A DNA stretch of 12,081 nucleotides, taken from Pseudomonadota bacterium. GTDB taxonomy: Bacteria; Pseudomonadota; Alphaproteobacteria; Rhizobiales; Xanthobacteraceae. Shown here in pieces: positions 5,441-11,997 of this stretch. Both the position numbers and the translations under genes were made by a program. The stretch covers positions 1 to 12,081 of the forward strand of contig JAKAMD010000067.1 in NCBI GenBank assembly GCA_021823875.1. The letters run 5' to 3'. The notes under the pieces were generated by a model. The model saw nothing but the letters and a program-made list of their open reading frames with translations. It searched no databases and was not told the DNA's origin. The number at the start of each line of letters is the position of its first letter. Positions within the stretch are counted from its first letter, which is position 1.

Positions 5441-5685
5441 CGCACCTGCGAACCATGCGCGAGATCGCATGGAAGCCCCGTCAAATGGGCATGAATTGCT
5501 TAACGCGTGTTAATTCTTCGGCGATTTCCCGGCTTACAAAGCGGCAGAATTGTTGCATTGCACAATTCCGAGTCAAATGAGCGATTCGTTGCCGATTTGC
5601 CGGCCAGGAGATGCCGAATATTTCGCCGCGATTTAGGTCCGGCAGCGCCGCGGCAACCTTGTCTGAGATCAAGTGCATGCCTGCA
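5441..5685. other. Gene-poor, A/T-richer intergenic stretch with two related dyads
   Basis: This 245-bp stretch between the 79-aa gene and pepP has lower G+C than its surroundings and no convincing gene. The open minus frame at 5481-5678 lacks a ribosome-binding site and the G/C third-position bias of its neighbours. It holds two dyads with similar outer halves: 5493-5516 (GAATT at 5493-5497, TTAAC/GTTAA around GCGT, AATTC at 5512-5516) and 5547-5568 (GAATTGT, 8-nt centre, ACAATTC). GANTC sites, the CcrM methylation motif of alphaproteobacteria, lie at 5570-5574 and 5583-5587. It could be a regulatory region or a decayed gene. Confidence 0.4.
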
Positions 5686-5713
5686 TTGCGACGGCGGGAG
5701 AGCGCGCTAGAGT
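5686..5713 (+). promoter_or_regulatory. Candidate pepP promoter, giving a nearly leaderless mRNA
   Basis: TTGCGA (5686-5691), 16 bp, then TAGAGT (5708-5713). The predicted start of transcription falls about 5720, within a few bases of ATG 5723, and no Shine-Dalgarno is present between them. Confidence 0.4.
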
Positions 5714-5722
5714 GCGCCCCGC

Positions 5723-7543
5723 ATGTTCGAAGCTCACTTCCAGACCTTTGATGATTCGAGCGAGCGCGCGGAGAGCGCCGCCCGCGTTGAATGTTTGCGC
5801 GCCGAGCTCAAACGGCGCGGGCTTTCCGGATTCGTGGTGCCGCGCGCCGACCGCCAGCAGAACGAGTACCTGCCGGCGAGCGAGGAACGGCTGGCCTGGC
5901 TCACCGGCTTCACCGGCTCGGCTGGCGCAGCGGTGGTGCTGGCGGAAACGGCGGCGGTGTTCGTCGACGGCCGCTACACGGTGCAGGCGGCCGCCCAGGT
6001 CGATGACGCACTGTTTGCCATCGAGCATCTGGTCGAGCGTCCGCCCGAGCAGTGGCTCGAGCAGAACCTGAAGGCCGGCGACAAGATCGGCTTCGATCCC
6101 TGGCTGCACACCAACGAGAACGCCGAACGGCTGCGCCAGGCCTGCGCCACGGCTGGCGCCGAACTGGTGGCGGTCGGCGACAATCCGATCGACGCGCTCT
6201 GGCGCGACCGCCCTGCCCCGCCCGCCGGCCCGGTGACGCTGCACGCCATCAAATTCGCCGGCGAGAGTGCGGCCGACAAGCTGACGCGCGTGCGCGCCGA
6301 GCTCGGCAAGCAGCACGCCGATGCGCTGGTGGTGTCCGATCCGCAGAACGTCGCCTGGGCCTTCAATATCCGCGGCTCCGACATTACGCATACGCCGCTG
6401 GCGCTCGCCTTCGCGGTGATCCCGCGCGAAGGGCGGCCGGCGCTCTATGTCGAACCCGGCAAGCTCGACCAGACCGTGCGCGCGGCGCTCAGCGAAATCG
6501 CCGAGCTGCGCGCGCCCGATGATCTCACCCGTGACCTCGCCGCGCTCGGCAATAAGACCGTGCGGCTCGACCGCGCCAGCGCAGCCGAGGCGCTGTCCCG
6601 CCTGATCGAAAAGAGCGGCGGCAAGCCTTCGCGCGGGCCCGACCCGATCGGCACGATGAAGGCGGTGAAGAACCACACCGAGATCGCCGGCTCGCGCGCC
6701 GCGCATAAGCGCGACGGCACGGCGCTGGCGCGCTTCCTGGCCTGGTTCGCGCGCGAGGCGCCCTCCGGCAGGCTGACGGAAATCGACGCGGTGGCAGCGC
6801 TGGAAAGCTTCCGGCGCGAGACCGGCCTGCTCAAGGACATTTCGTTCCCGACCATCGCCGGTGCCGGACCGAACGGCGCGATCGTGCATTACCGCGTCAC
6901 GCGCGAGAGCAACCGCACGATCGGTATGAACGAGCTATTCCTGATTGATTCCGGCGCGCAATACGAGGACGGCACCACTGACGTCACCCGTACGCTGGTG
7001 GTCGGCACGCCGACGGATGAAATGCGCGATCGCTTCACCCGGGTGCTCAAGGGCCATATCGCCATCGCCACCGCGGTGTTTCCGGAGAATACCTCGGGTG
7101 CCCAGCTCGACAGTCTGGCGCGGCTGCCGCTCTGGCAGGCCGGGCTCGATTTCGACCACGGCACCGGCCACGGCGTCGGCAGCTATCTGTCAGTGCACGA
7201 GGGGCCGGCGCGCATTTCCAAGCTCGGCATGGTGGCGCTGCGGCGCGGCATGATCCTGTCGAACGAGCCGGGCTATTACAAGACCGCGGCCTACGGCATC
7301 CGCACCGAGAACCTGCTGCTGGTGATCGCCGAACCGGAGCCGGCCGGCGCCGAGAAGCCGCTCAACGGCTTTGAGACGCTGACGCTGGCGCCGATCGAGC
7401 GCACGCTGATCGATGCGCGCATGCTGAGCGAGAAGGAGCGGCACTGGCTCGACAGTTACCACGGGCGCGTGCGCGAGACGATTTCGCCGCTGGTCGATGC
7501 CGAGACACGCACGTGGCTGGAGGTGGCGACGCGGCCGTTGTGA
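5723..7543 (+). CDS. Aminopeptidase P family metallopeptidase (M24B, Xaa-Pro), 606 aa
   Basis: This is the long, three-domain form of aminopeptidase P (XPNPEP1-like), which removes an N-terminal residue preceding proline. Two creatinase-type N-terminal domains come first (about 20-160 and 165-310; note GFVVPRADRQQNEYLP at 36-51 and AWLTGFTGSAGA at 58-69). The pita-bread catalytic domain (about 315-545) follows with all five metal ligands of the family visible: Asp409 (LIDSG), Asp420 (GTTDVTRT), His483 (GTGHGVGS), Glu515 (LSNEPGYY) and Glu529 (IRTENLL). The conserved His389 (IVHY) and His492 (VHEGP) are present too. A C-terminal segment ending TRTWLEVATRPL is usual for this subgroup. There is no signal peptide, so it is cytosolic. 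The start at 5723 has no Shine-Dalgarno and lies only 9 nt after a -10-like box. It is intact and not unusual. Confidence 0.95.
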   Translation: MFEAHFQTFDDSSERAESAARVECLRAELKRRGLSGFVVPRADRQQNEYLPASEERLAWLTGFTGSAGAAVVLAETAAVFVDGRYTVQAAAQVDDALFAIEHLVERPPEQWLEQNLKAGDKIGFDPWLHTNENAERLRQACATAGAELVAVGDNPIDALWRDRPAPPAGPVTLHAIKFAGESAADKLTRVRAELGKQHADALVVSDPQNVAWAFNIRGSDITHTPLALAFAVIPREGRPALYVEPGKLDQTVRAALSEIAELRAPDDLTRDLAALGNKTVRLDRASAAEALSRLIEKSGGKPSRGPDPIGTMKAVKNHTEIAGSRAAHKRDGTALARFLAWFAREAPSGRLTEIDAVAALESFRRETGLLKDISFPTIAGAGPNGAIVHYRVTRESNRTIGMNELFLIDSGAQYEDGTTDVTRTLVVGTPTDEMRDRFTRVLKGHIAIATAVFPENTSGAQLDSLARLPLWQAGLDFDHGTGHGVGSYLSVHEGPARISKLGMVALRRGMILSNEPGYYKTAAYGIRTENLLLVIAEPEPAGAEKPLNGFETLTLAPIERTLIDARMLSEKERHWLDSYHGRVRETISPLVDAETRTWLEVATRPL

Positions 7544-7597
7544 GGCCGCCGTCTTCACGCGCGCTTTTCTTGCTACGCGCGGGTTCGCTCGATACGG

Positions 7598-8104
7598 TTG
7601 CTGCCACTCAACGCTATAGGCCCCGCCATTTCGACGTCCGCCCCATCATCCCGCCCCTACGGCCTGTTCGCGCTGATGGCGATCGCGGCCGTCCTCTACG
7701 TGCTTATGCTGATTAACGCCATCAGTCCGCCGAGCGGCGGCGGCGAGGCCAGGATCGGCGATGCCTACGCGGCCTTCTTCCTCACCGTCGGCCTCTGGAT
7801 CGTGCTGACGGTCATGCTGTTCGTCGGCGGCATCATGGGCGCGATGCCGCGCTGGGCGGCCTGGCTCGCCGTTCTTCTTGTGCCCTTGTCCGGTGTCGCC
7901 GCTTTCGCGGCCATCGACATGTGCTCACGTAACATGAAAGGCGCGATCATTTTCCCGGCCGCGCTGCCGCTCATCATTGCGTTCTACGCCTATTGGGCGC
8001 GCTCGCCGCAGCTACACGACACGATGCCCGCCAAGCGCGTCAGCATGTTCGCCTGGGGCGCGGTGTTCTTTCTCTCCGTGATCGCGCTGGTGTCGGCCGC
8101 CTGA
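7598..8104 (+). CDS. Multi-pass membrane protein, about 150-168 aa, unknown function
   Basis: Five hydrophobic segments are visible: LFALMAIAAVLYVLMLINAI, AAFFLTVGLWIVLTVMLFVGG, WAAWLAVLLVPLSGVAAFAA, AIIFPAALPLIIAFYAYWA and FAWGAVFFLSVIALVSA. The second and third loops are short; a small motif AIDMCSRNMKGA lies between helices 3 and 4. I recognise no family function, only that proteins of this kind occur in rhizobia. The start is unclear. TTG 7598 is the first possible codon; ATG 7676 would begin inside helix 1. A GCTATAGG -10-like box at 7613-7620 would put the transcript start at about 7628, where an in-frame ATT would give a natural-looking STSAPSSRPYG N-terminus. No Shine-Dalgarno supports any of these. 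It follows pepP by 54 bp and converges on ligA with a 7-bp gap. Confidence 0.7.
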   Translation: MLPLNAIGPAISTSAPSSRPYGLFALMAIAAVLYVLMLINAISPPSGGGEARIGDAYAAFFLTVGLWIVLTVMLFVGGIMGAMPRWAAWLAVLLVPLSGVAAFAAIDMCSRNMKGAIIFPAALPLIIAFYAYWARSPQLHDTMPAKRVSMFAWGAVFFLSVIALVSAA

Positions 8105-8111
8105 GCGGCCC

Positions 8112-10256
8112 TCACTGTCCCACCAGCTTCAGCCACTCGTCTTCGGTGAGCACCTTGATGCCGAGCTTCTTGGCATCGGCTAGCTTGGAGCCGGCGCCGG
8201 GGCCGGCCACGACGTAATCGGTCTTCTTCGACACCGAGCCCGCCGCCTTGGCGCCGAGCCGCTCGGCCATGGCCTTGGCCTCCTCGCGCGTCATCTTCTC
8301 CAACGCACCGGTGAACACCACGGTCTTACCGGCGATGGGGGTGTCCTTCTTCGGCTGCGCGACGTCGCGGATGTCGATCTGCTTGATCAGCCGCTCGACG
8401 ATGCCCTTGTTGTGGCTCTCGCCGAAATAGGCCTTGATGCTGTCGATCACGGTGTCGCCGATCTGGTCGAGCGCATCCATCTCCGCGATCGCCTCCTCGT
8501 CGCCCTTGGCCACCTTCAGGCAGGCCTCGTGGAATGCCTTCCACGAGCCATAGCCGCGCGCCAGCGCCAGCGCCGTGGTCTCGCCGACATGGCGCATGCC
8601 GAGCGCGTAAATGAAGCGGTCGAGCGAAATGGCGCGCCGCTCGCGGATGGCGCCGAACAGATTGCCGACCGAGGTCTCGCCGTAGCCTTCTTCTTCCTCG
8701 AGCTTGATCTTGGCGTTGCGGTCTTCCAGCGTGAAGATGTCGGCCGGCTCCTTCACCCAGCCTTTCTCGAAGAACAGCTCGACCTGCTTCTCGCCCAACC
8801 CTTCGATGTCGAAGGCGCGGCGCGAGGCGAACAGCTTCAGGTGCTCGATCTTCTGGAACGGACAGGCGAACTCGCCGGTGCAGCGGGCGCGCGCGCCCTC
8901 CTCGCCGGTGGCGGTGACCTCGCGCACCACGTCGGTGTGCAGCGGGCATGGACACTTCTTCGGGAAGTGATAGGGCTTGGCGCCGTGCGGCCGCTTGTCG
9001 ATCACGACATCGACCACCTGCGGGATGACGTCGCCGGCGCGCTGAATGACGACGGTATCGCCGATGCGGATGTCGCGGCCCTCGCGGATCGGCTCGCCGT
9101 CGCCGCCGATGCCCTTGATATAGTCCTCGTTGTGCAGCGTGACGTTCTGCACGATGACGCCGCCGACGCCGACCGCCTCAAGCTTGCCGACCGGCGTGAG
9201 CGCACCGGTGCGGCCGACCTGGATCTCGATGTCATTGAGCACGGTGATGGCGCGCTCGGCCGGGAACTTGTGCGCGATCGCCCAGCGCGGGCTACGCGAG
9301 ACGAAGCCGAGCCGCTCCTGCCAGTCGAGCCGGTCGACCTTGTAGACCACGCCGTCGATATCATAGTCGAGCCTGGCGCGGCGTTCTTCGATGTGGCGGT
9401 GGAAGGCCAGCAGTTCCTCGACCGAATGGCAGGTCTTGGTGAGCGGATTGGTGTCGAATCCGCAATGCTCGAACCACTTGATCATGCCGGACTGGCTGTC
9501 GGCCGGCATCTCGCTCATCTCGCCCCAGGCGTAAGCAAAGAAGCCGAGCGGACGTGAAGCCGTAATGGCCGGATCTTTCTGGCGCAGCGAGCCGGCGGCG
9601 GAATTGCGCGGATTGGCGAAGATCGCCTCGCCGGCTTCCTTCTGCCGCTCGTTGAGCTTCAGGAAGGCGGCCTTGGTCATATAGACCTCGCCGCGCACCT
9701 CGACGACCTTGGGCAGATTGCGGCCCTTGAGCTCTTTGGGCACGTCCTTCAGCGTCTTGATATTGGCGGTGACGTCCTCGCCCTCGGTGCCGTCGCCGCG
9801 AGTGGCGGCGGTGACCAGTTCGCCGTCCTCGTAGCGCAGCGACATCGACAGCCCGTCGATCTTCGGCTCGGCGCTGAAGGAAATCTTCTCGTCCTCGCCA
9901 AGCTTGAGGAAGCGGCGGATGCGGCCGACGAAATCGCGTACATCGTCCTCGCTGAACGCGTTGTCGAGCGAGAGCATCGGCACCGCGTGCCGCACCTTCT
10001 TGAAGCGGCCGGTGGGCGCGGCCCCCACGCGCTTCGAGGGCGAATCCGGGCGGATCAGATGGGGGAAGCGCTTCTCGATCGCCGCGTTGCGATCGCGCAG
10101 CGCGTCATAGGCGGCGTCGGTGATCTTGGGCGCGTCTTCCTGGTAGTAGCGCTTGTCGTTGAGCGCGATTTCATAGGCCAGCCGCTTCAGCTCGCCCTTA
10201 GCCTGCACCGAGGTCAGGTCGGAGACGGGAATCTTGCTGGGGTCTTTAGCCGGCAT
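8112..10256 (-). CDS. ligA: NAD-dependent DNA ligase LigA, 714 aa
   Basis: LigA seals nicks in duplex DNA during replication and repair, using NAD+. Domains in order are: Ia NAD-binding (about 15-70, with YY.ED.P.ITDAAYD), the adenylation domain with active-site Lys132 in EPKIDG, then DGVVYKVD (about 301-308), AHKFPAE (328-334) and the OB-fold entry QVGRTGALTPVGKLE (346-360). A Cys4 zinc finger (Cys435, 437, 459 and 465), helix-hairpin-helix repeats (about 475-630) and a C-terminal BRCT domain (about 640-714, GKTVVFTGALEKM) follow. The first zinc pair is C-x-C, where most bacteria have C-x2-C; I recall this from rhizobial ligases. At 714 residues it is longer than the E. coli enzyme, partly from an acidic insert, KLEEEEGYGE. 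ATG 10256 with GGAA upstream is preferred; an in-frame ATG at 10271 lies inside the REP hairpin. Confidence 0.96.
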   Translation of the reverse strand: MPAKDPSKIPVSDLTSVQAKGELKRLAYEIALNDKRYYQEDAPKITDAAYDALRDRNAAIEKRFPHLIRPDSPSKRVGAAPTGRFKKVRHAVPMLSLDNAFSEDDVRDFVGRIRRFLKLGEDEKISFSAEPKIDGLSMSLRYEDGELVTAATRGDGTEGEDVTANIKTLKDVPKELKGRNLPKVVEVRGEVYMTKAAFLKLNERQKEAGEAIFANPRNSAAGSLRQKDPAITASRPLGFFAYAWGEMSEMPADSQSGMIKWFEHCGFDTNPLTKTCHSVEELLAFHRHIEERRARLDYDIDGVVYKVDRLDWQERLGFVSRSPRWAIAHKFPAERAITVLNDIEIQVGRTGALTPVGKLEAVGVGGVIVQNVTLHNEDYIKGIGGDGEPIREGRDIRIGDTVVIQRAGDVIPQVVDVVIDKRPHGAKPYHFPKKCPCPLHTDVVREVTATGEEGARARCTGEFACPFQKIEHLKLFASRRAFDIEGLGEKQVELFFEKGWVKEPADIFTLEDRNAKIKLEEEEGYGETSVGNLFGAIRERRAISLDRFIYALGMRHVGETTALALARGYGSWKAFHEACLKVAKGDEEAIAEMDALDQIGDTVIDSIKAYFGESHNKGIVERLIKQIDIRDVAQPKKDTPIAGKTVVFTGALEKMTREEAKAMAERLGAKAAGSVSKKTDYVVAGPGAGSKLADAKKLGIKVLTEDEWLKLVGQ

Positions 10257-10267
10257 ATTATTTCCAG

Positions 10268-10310
10268 TCATTCCGGGGCGCGGGCCTTAGCCCGCGAGCC
10301 CGGAATCCAG
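10268..10310 (+). repeat. REP-like palindrome, left end of the GIY-YIG cassette
   Basis: The outer arms ATTCCGGG (10270-10277) and CCCGGAAT (10299-10306) enclose a perfect inner hairpin, CGCGGGC-CTTA-GCCCGCG (10279-10296). The unit is flanked by GTC on the left and CCAG on the right, and an inverted counterpart ends the cassette. A further partial copy of the motif, ATTCCGGGG, is at 10316-10324. The palindrome begins only about 14 bp upstream of the ligA start codon. Confidence 0.85.
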
Positions 10311-10331
10311 AGCCGATTCCGGGGCCCCCAA

Positions 10332-10616
10332 TTGTTCTACGTTTATCTGCTCGCGAGCCAAAAACAAGGAACGCTCTATTTGGGCGTCACGCGCGATCTC
10401 ATCCGCCAAGTGTATCAACATAAAGAAAAGTTGCTGCCCGGTTTTACGTCAAAATATGACGTGCGCCGCTTGGTCTAGTTTGAAGTCTACGACGATCCGA
10501 CAAATGCAATTGAACGGGAAAAGGAAATCAAGAAGTGGCGGCGAGCCTGGAAAATCGAACTGATTGAGAGGGACAACCCGGATTGGAAGGATTTATATCC
10601 CGATATGGTGCGGTAG
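10332..10616 (+). pseudogene. GIY-YIG nuclease-domain gene interrupted by an amber codon
   Basis: The frame encodes a stand-alone GIY-YIG protein of the usual length (about 94 residues). Residues 2-20 (FYVYLLASQKQGTLYLGVT) hold the degenerate GIY...YIG pair as VYL...YLG. RDLIRQVYQHKEKLLPGFTS (21-40) carries the conserved Arg and the H-K segment, and after the break EVYDDPTNAIEREKEIKKW supplies the conserved Glu and Lys. LYPDM near the end is typical. TAG at 10476-10478 (codon 49) interrupts the frame where relatives have an aromatic residue before (F/Y)E; a single TGG-to-TAG change would explain it. There is also no ATG: the frame opens at TTG 10332, directly against the repeat. Composition is clearly A/T-richer than the neighbours, which suggests transfer. 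Related single-domain proteins are often misnamed UvrC-like; no function is established here. Confidence 0.88.
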
Positions 10617-10624
10617 TGTCCATT

Positions 10625-10666
10625 TCTGGATTCCGGGTTCCGGCCTTCGGCCGGCCCCGGAATGAC
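10625..10666 (-). repeat. REP-like palindrome, right end of the GIY-YIG cassette
   Basis: ATTCCGGG (10630-10637) pairs with CCCGGAAT (10656-10663) around an inner hairpin CCGGCC-TTC-GGCCGG (10640-10654). Read on the minus strand it starts GTCATTCCGGGGC and ends CCCGGAATCCAGA, the same ends as the left unit, so the two are inverted relative to each other. The inner hairpins differ in sequence, yet each is self-complementary. Confidence 0.85.
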
Positions 10667-10678
10667 GGATGAGGTAGG

Positions 10679-10707
10679 CTGATATGTTGATCCACCCGCG
10701 CGGCCAA
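10679..10707 (-). promoter_or_regulatory. Candidate ligA promoter lying beyond the GIY-YIG cassette
   Basis: On the minus strand TTGGCC (10702-10707), 17 bp, then TATCAG (10679-10684). If used for ligA, the transcript would cross the whole cassette antisense to it, with a leader of more than 400 nt. No better promoter is visible between the cassette and ligA. Confidence 0.25.
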
Positions 10708-10730
10708 AGCCAGCGCGGCCAAGAGCCCCT

Positions 10731-10796
10731 ATGATTGACGCCGCACCCGAAAAGCCGGCATTGAAAGCACCCCAGTCTCACCAAAGCATCCCATGA
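10731..10796 (+). CDS. Short upstream ORF, 21 codons, overlapping the LLM gene start
   Basis: ATG at 10731 opens a 21-codon frame (begins MIDAAPEKPALKAP, ends SIP) whose TGA overlaps the ATG of the oxidoreductase as ATGA (10793-10796). That gene has no Shine-Dalgarno of its own, so ribosomes finishing this leader could restart on it (translational coupling). A weak AAGAG lies 5 nt before the leader ATG. The peptide has no recognisable feature. It may equally be chance. Confidence 0.35.
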   Translation: MIDAAPEKPALKAPQSHQSIP

Positions 10797-11812
10797 AAAA
10801 GATCGGCTTCCTGTCCTTCGGCCATTGGACTCCCTCGCCCCAATCGCAGACGCGATCGGGCGCCGACGCCCTCCTGCAATCGATCGACCTCGCGGTCGCG
10901 GCCGAGGAGCTCGGCGCCGACGGGGCCTACTTCCGTGTGCATCATTTCGCCCGCCAGCTCGGCTCTCCCTTCCCGCTGCTGGCCGCCGTCGGCGCCAAGA
11001 CCAAGCGGATCGAGATCGGCACCGCGGTGATCGACATGCGCTATGAGAACCCGCACTACATGGCCGAGGATGCCGGTGCCGCCGACCTCATCGCCGGCGG
11101 GCGCTTGCAGTTGGGCATCAGCCGCGGTTCCCCCGAGCAGGTCATCGACGGCTGGCGTCACTTCGGCTATCGACCCGAGAACGGGGAGGACGACACGGCC
11201 ATGGGTCGGCGGCATGCGCAGGTGTTTCTCGAGCTTCTTGACGGAAAGGGGTTCGCCCAGCCGAACCCCCATCCGATGTTTCCCAATCCGCCGGGACTCC
11301 TGCGGCTGGAACCGTTTTCCGCCGGTCTGCGCGAGCGGATTTGGTGGGGTTCCGCGACGATTGTGACGGCGGTTCGGGCCGCGACGCTGGGCATGAACCT
11401 GCAGAGCTCCACGCTCAAGTTCGACGAATCCGGCGAGCCGCTTGCCGTGCAACAGGCGGCGCAAATTCGCGCCTTCCGGAAGGCGTGGGCGGAGGCCGGA
11501 CATAAGCGGACGCCCCGCGTGTCGGTGAGCCGCAGTGTTTTCCCGCTGATGAACGACCTCGACCGCGCGTACTTTGGCGAAGGCGGACAGGAAACCGATC
11601 AGTTCGGCATCATCGACTCGAACCGGGCGGTCTTTGGCCGCCAATACGCCGCTGAACCCGACGTGTTGATCGAGGAACTGCGGAAGGACGAAGCCATCGC
11701 CGAGGCGGACACGTTGCTGCTCACGATCCCCAGCACCCTGGGCGTCCGTTACAATGTTCACGTCCTCGAGTCGATTCTCACCGCAGTCGCTCCCGGTCTC
11801 GGGTGGCGATAG
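10793..11812 (+). CDS. LLM-class (luciferase-like) flavin-dependent oxidoreductase, 339 aa
   Basis: This is a luciferase-like monooxygenase TIM-barrel protein, expected to use reduced FMN (or F420) and, if a monooxygenase, oxygen. Seen in order: the N-terminal strand MKKIGFLSFGHW, the helix LLQSIDLAVAAEELGADGAYFRVHHF (27-52) with the family's E.LG.D....HH pattern, PFPLLAAVGAKTKRIEIGTAV (59-79), NPHYMAEDAGAADLIAGGRLQLGISRGSP (86-114) with GR...G..RG, WWGSATIVTAVRAATLGMNLQS (184-205), and a C-terminal region (LLLTIPSTLGVRYNVHVLESI) that closes the barrel. The length is typical. The substrate cannot be inferred; no partner flavin reductase is in view. The start has no Shine-Dalgarno, but the MKKIGFLSFG N-terminus is the expected first strand. 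A TTGACG at 10735-10740 could be part of its promoter. Confidence 0.9.
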   Translation: MKKIGFLSFGHWTPSPQSQTRSGADALLQSIDLAVAAEELGADGAYFRVHHFARQLGSPFPLLAAVGAKTKRIEIGTAVIDMRYENPHYMAEDAGAADLIAGGRLQLGISRGSPEQVIDGWRHFGYRPENGEDDTAMGRRHAQVFLELLDGKGFAQPNPHPMFPNPPGLLRLEPFSAGLRERIWWGSATIVTAVRAATLGMNLQSSTLKFDESGEPLAVQQAAQIRAFRKAWAEAGHKRTPRVSVSRSVFPLMNDLDRAYFGEGGQETDQFGIIDSNRAVFGRQYAAEPDVLIEELRKDEAIAEADTLLLTIPSTLGVRYNVHVLESILTAVAPGLGWR

Positions 11813-11834
11813 AGCGGCCTGACATGATTCTTAG

Positions 11835-11950
11835 CCCACGGGTAGAGCGCGCACTCCGCTCCGCGCCTTGTGTCCCCCGTGGTAGGGCGTCGACTCCGCT
11901 CCGCGCCTTGTGCCCCCGTGGTAGGGCGTGGACTCCGTTCCGCGCCATTG
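11835..11950. repeat. Three tandem copies of a ~39-bp repeat
   Basis: Three copies start near 11835, 11874 and 11913; their common GGTAG lies at 11841, 11881 and 11920 (steps of 40 and 39). Each copy holds GGTAGRGCG, then ACTCCGYTCCGCGCC and ends in TTG. Copies 2 and 3 agree best at the 5' part (CCCCCGTGGTAGGGCGT), copies 1 and 2 at the 3' part. There are no unique spacers, so it is not a CRISPR array. It follows the LLM gene directly. Confidence 0.8.
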
Positions 11951-11997
11951 CTGGCTGCGAGCGCGGGCGATGATTCGCGCCGGCGCCCACCCCAGGC

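Noticed and set aside
5500..5513. Canonical CtrA box
   Set aside because: TTAA halves are separated by 6 bp, not the consensus 7, so it is only mentioned as a resemblance.
5481..5678. A 65-codon minus-strand frame in the 79-aa gene/pepP gap
   Set aside because: No ribosome-binding site, no G/C third-position bias and overlaps dyads. A decayed or foreign gene cannot be excluded.
5669..6889. A 406-codon minus-strand frame over the first part of the aminopeptidase gene
   Set aside because: Antisense shadow of an intact M24B peptidase; Arg/Gly/Ala-rich with no domain.
8412..9557. A long + strand open frame (381 codons) antisense to ligA
   Set aside because: It lies wholly inside the unmistakable ligA gene, and its His/Asp/Ala/Arg-heavy composition is the usual antisense shadow in high-GC DNA.
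10778..11761. A 327-codon minus-strand frame over the LLM oxidoreductase
   Set aside because: Antisense shadow; the + strand product matches a known fold from end to end.
11835..11950. CRISPR-like array
   Set aside because: The copies are contiguous with no unique spacers, and no cas gene is nearby.
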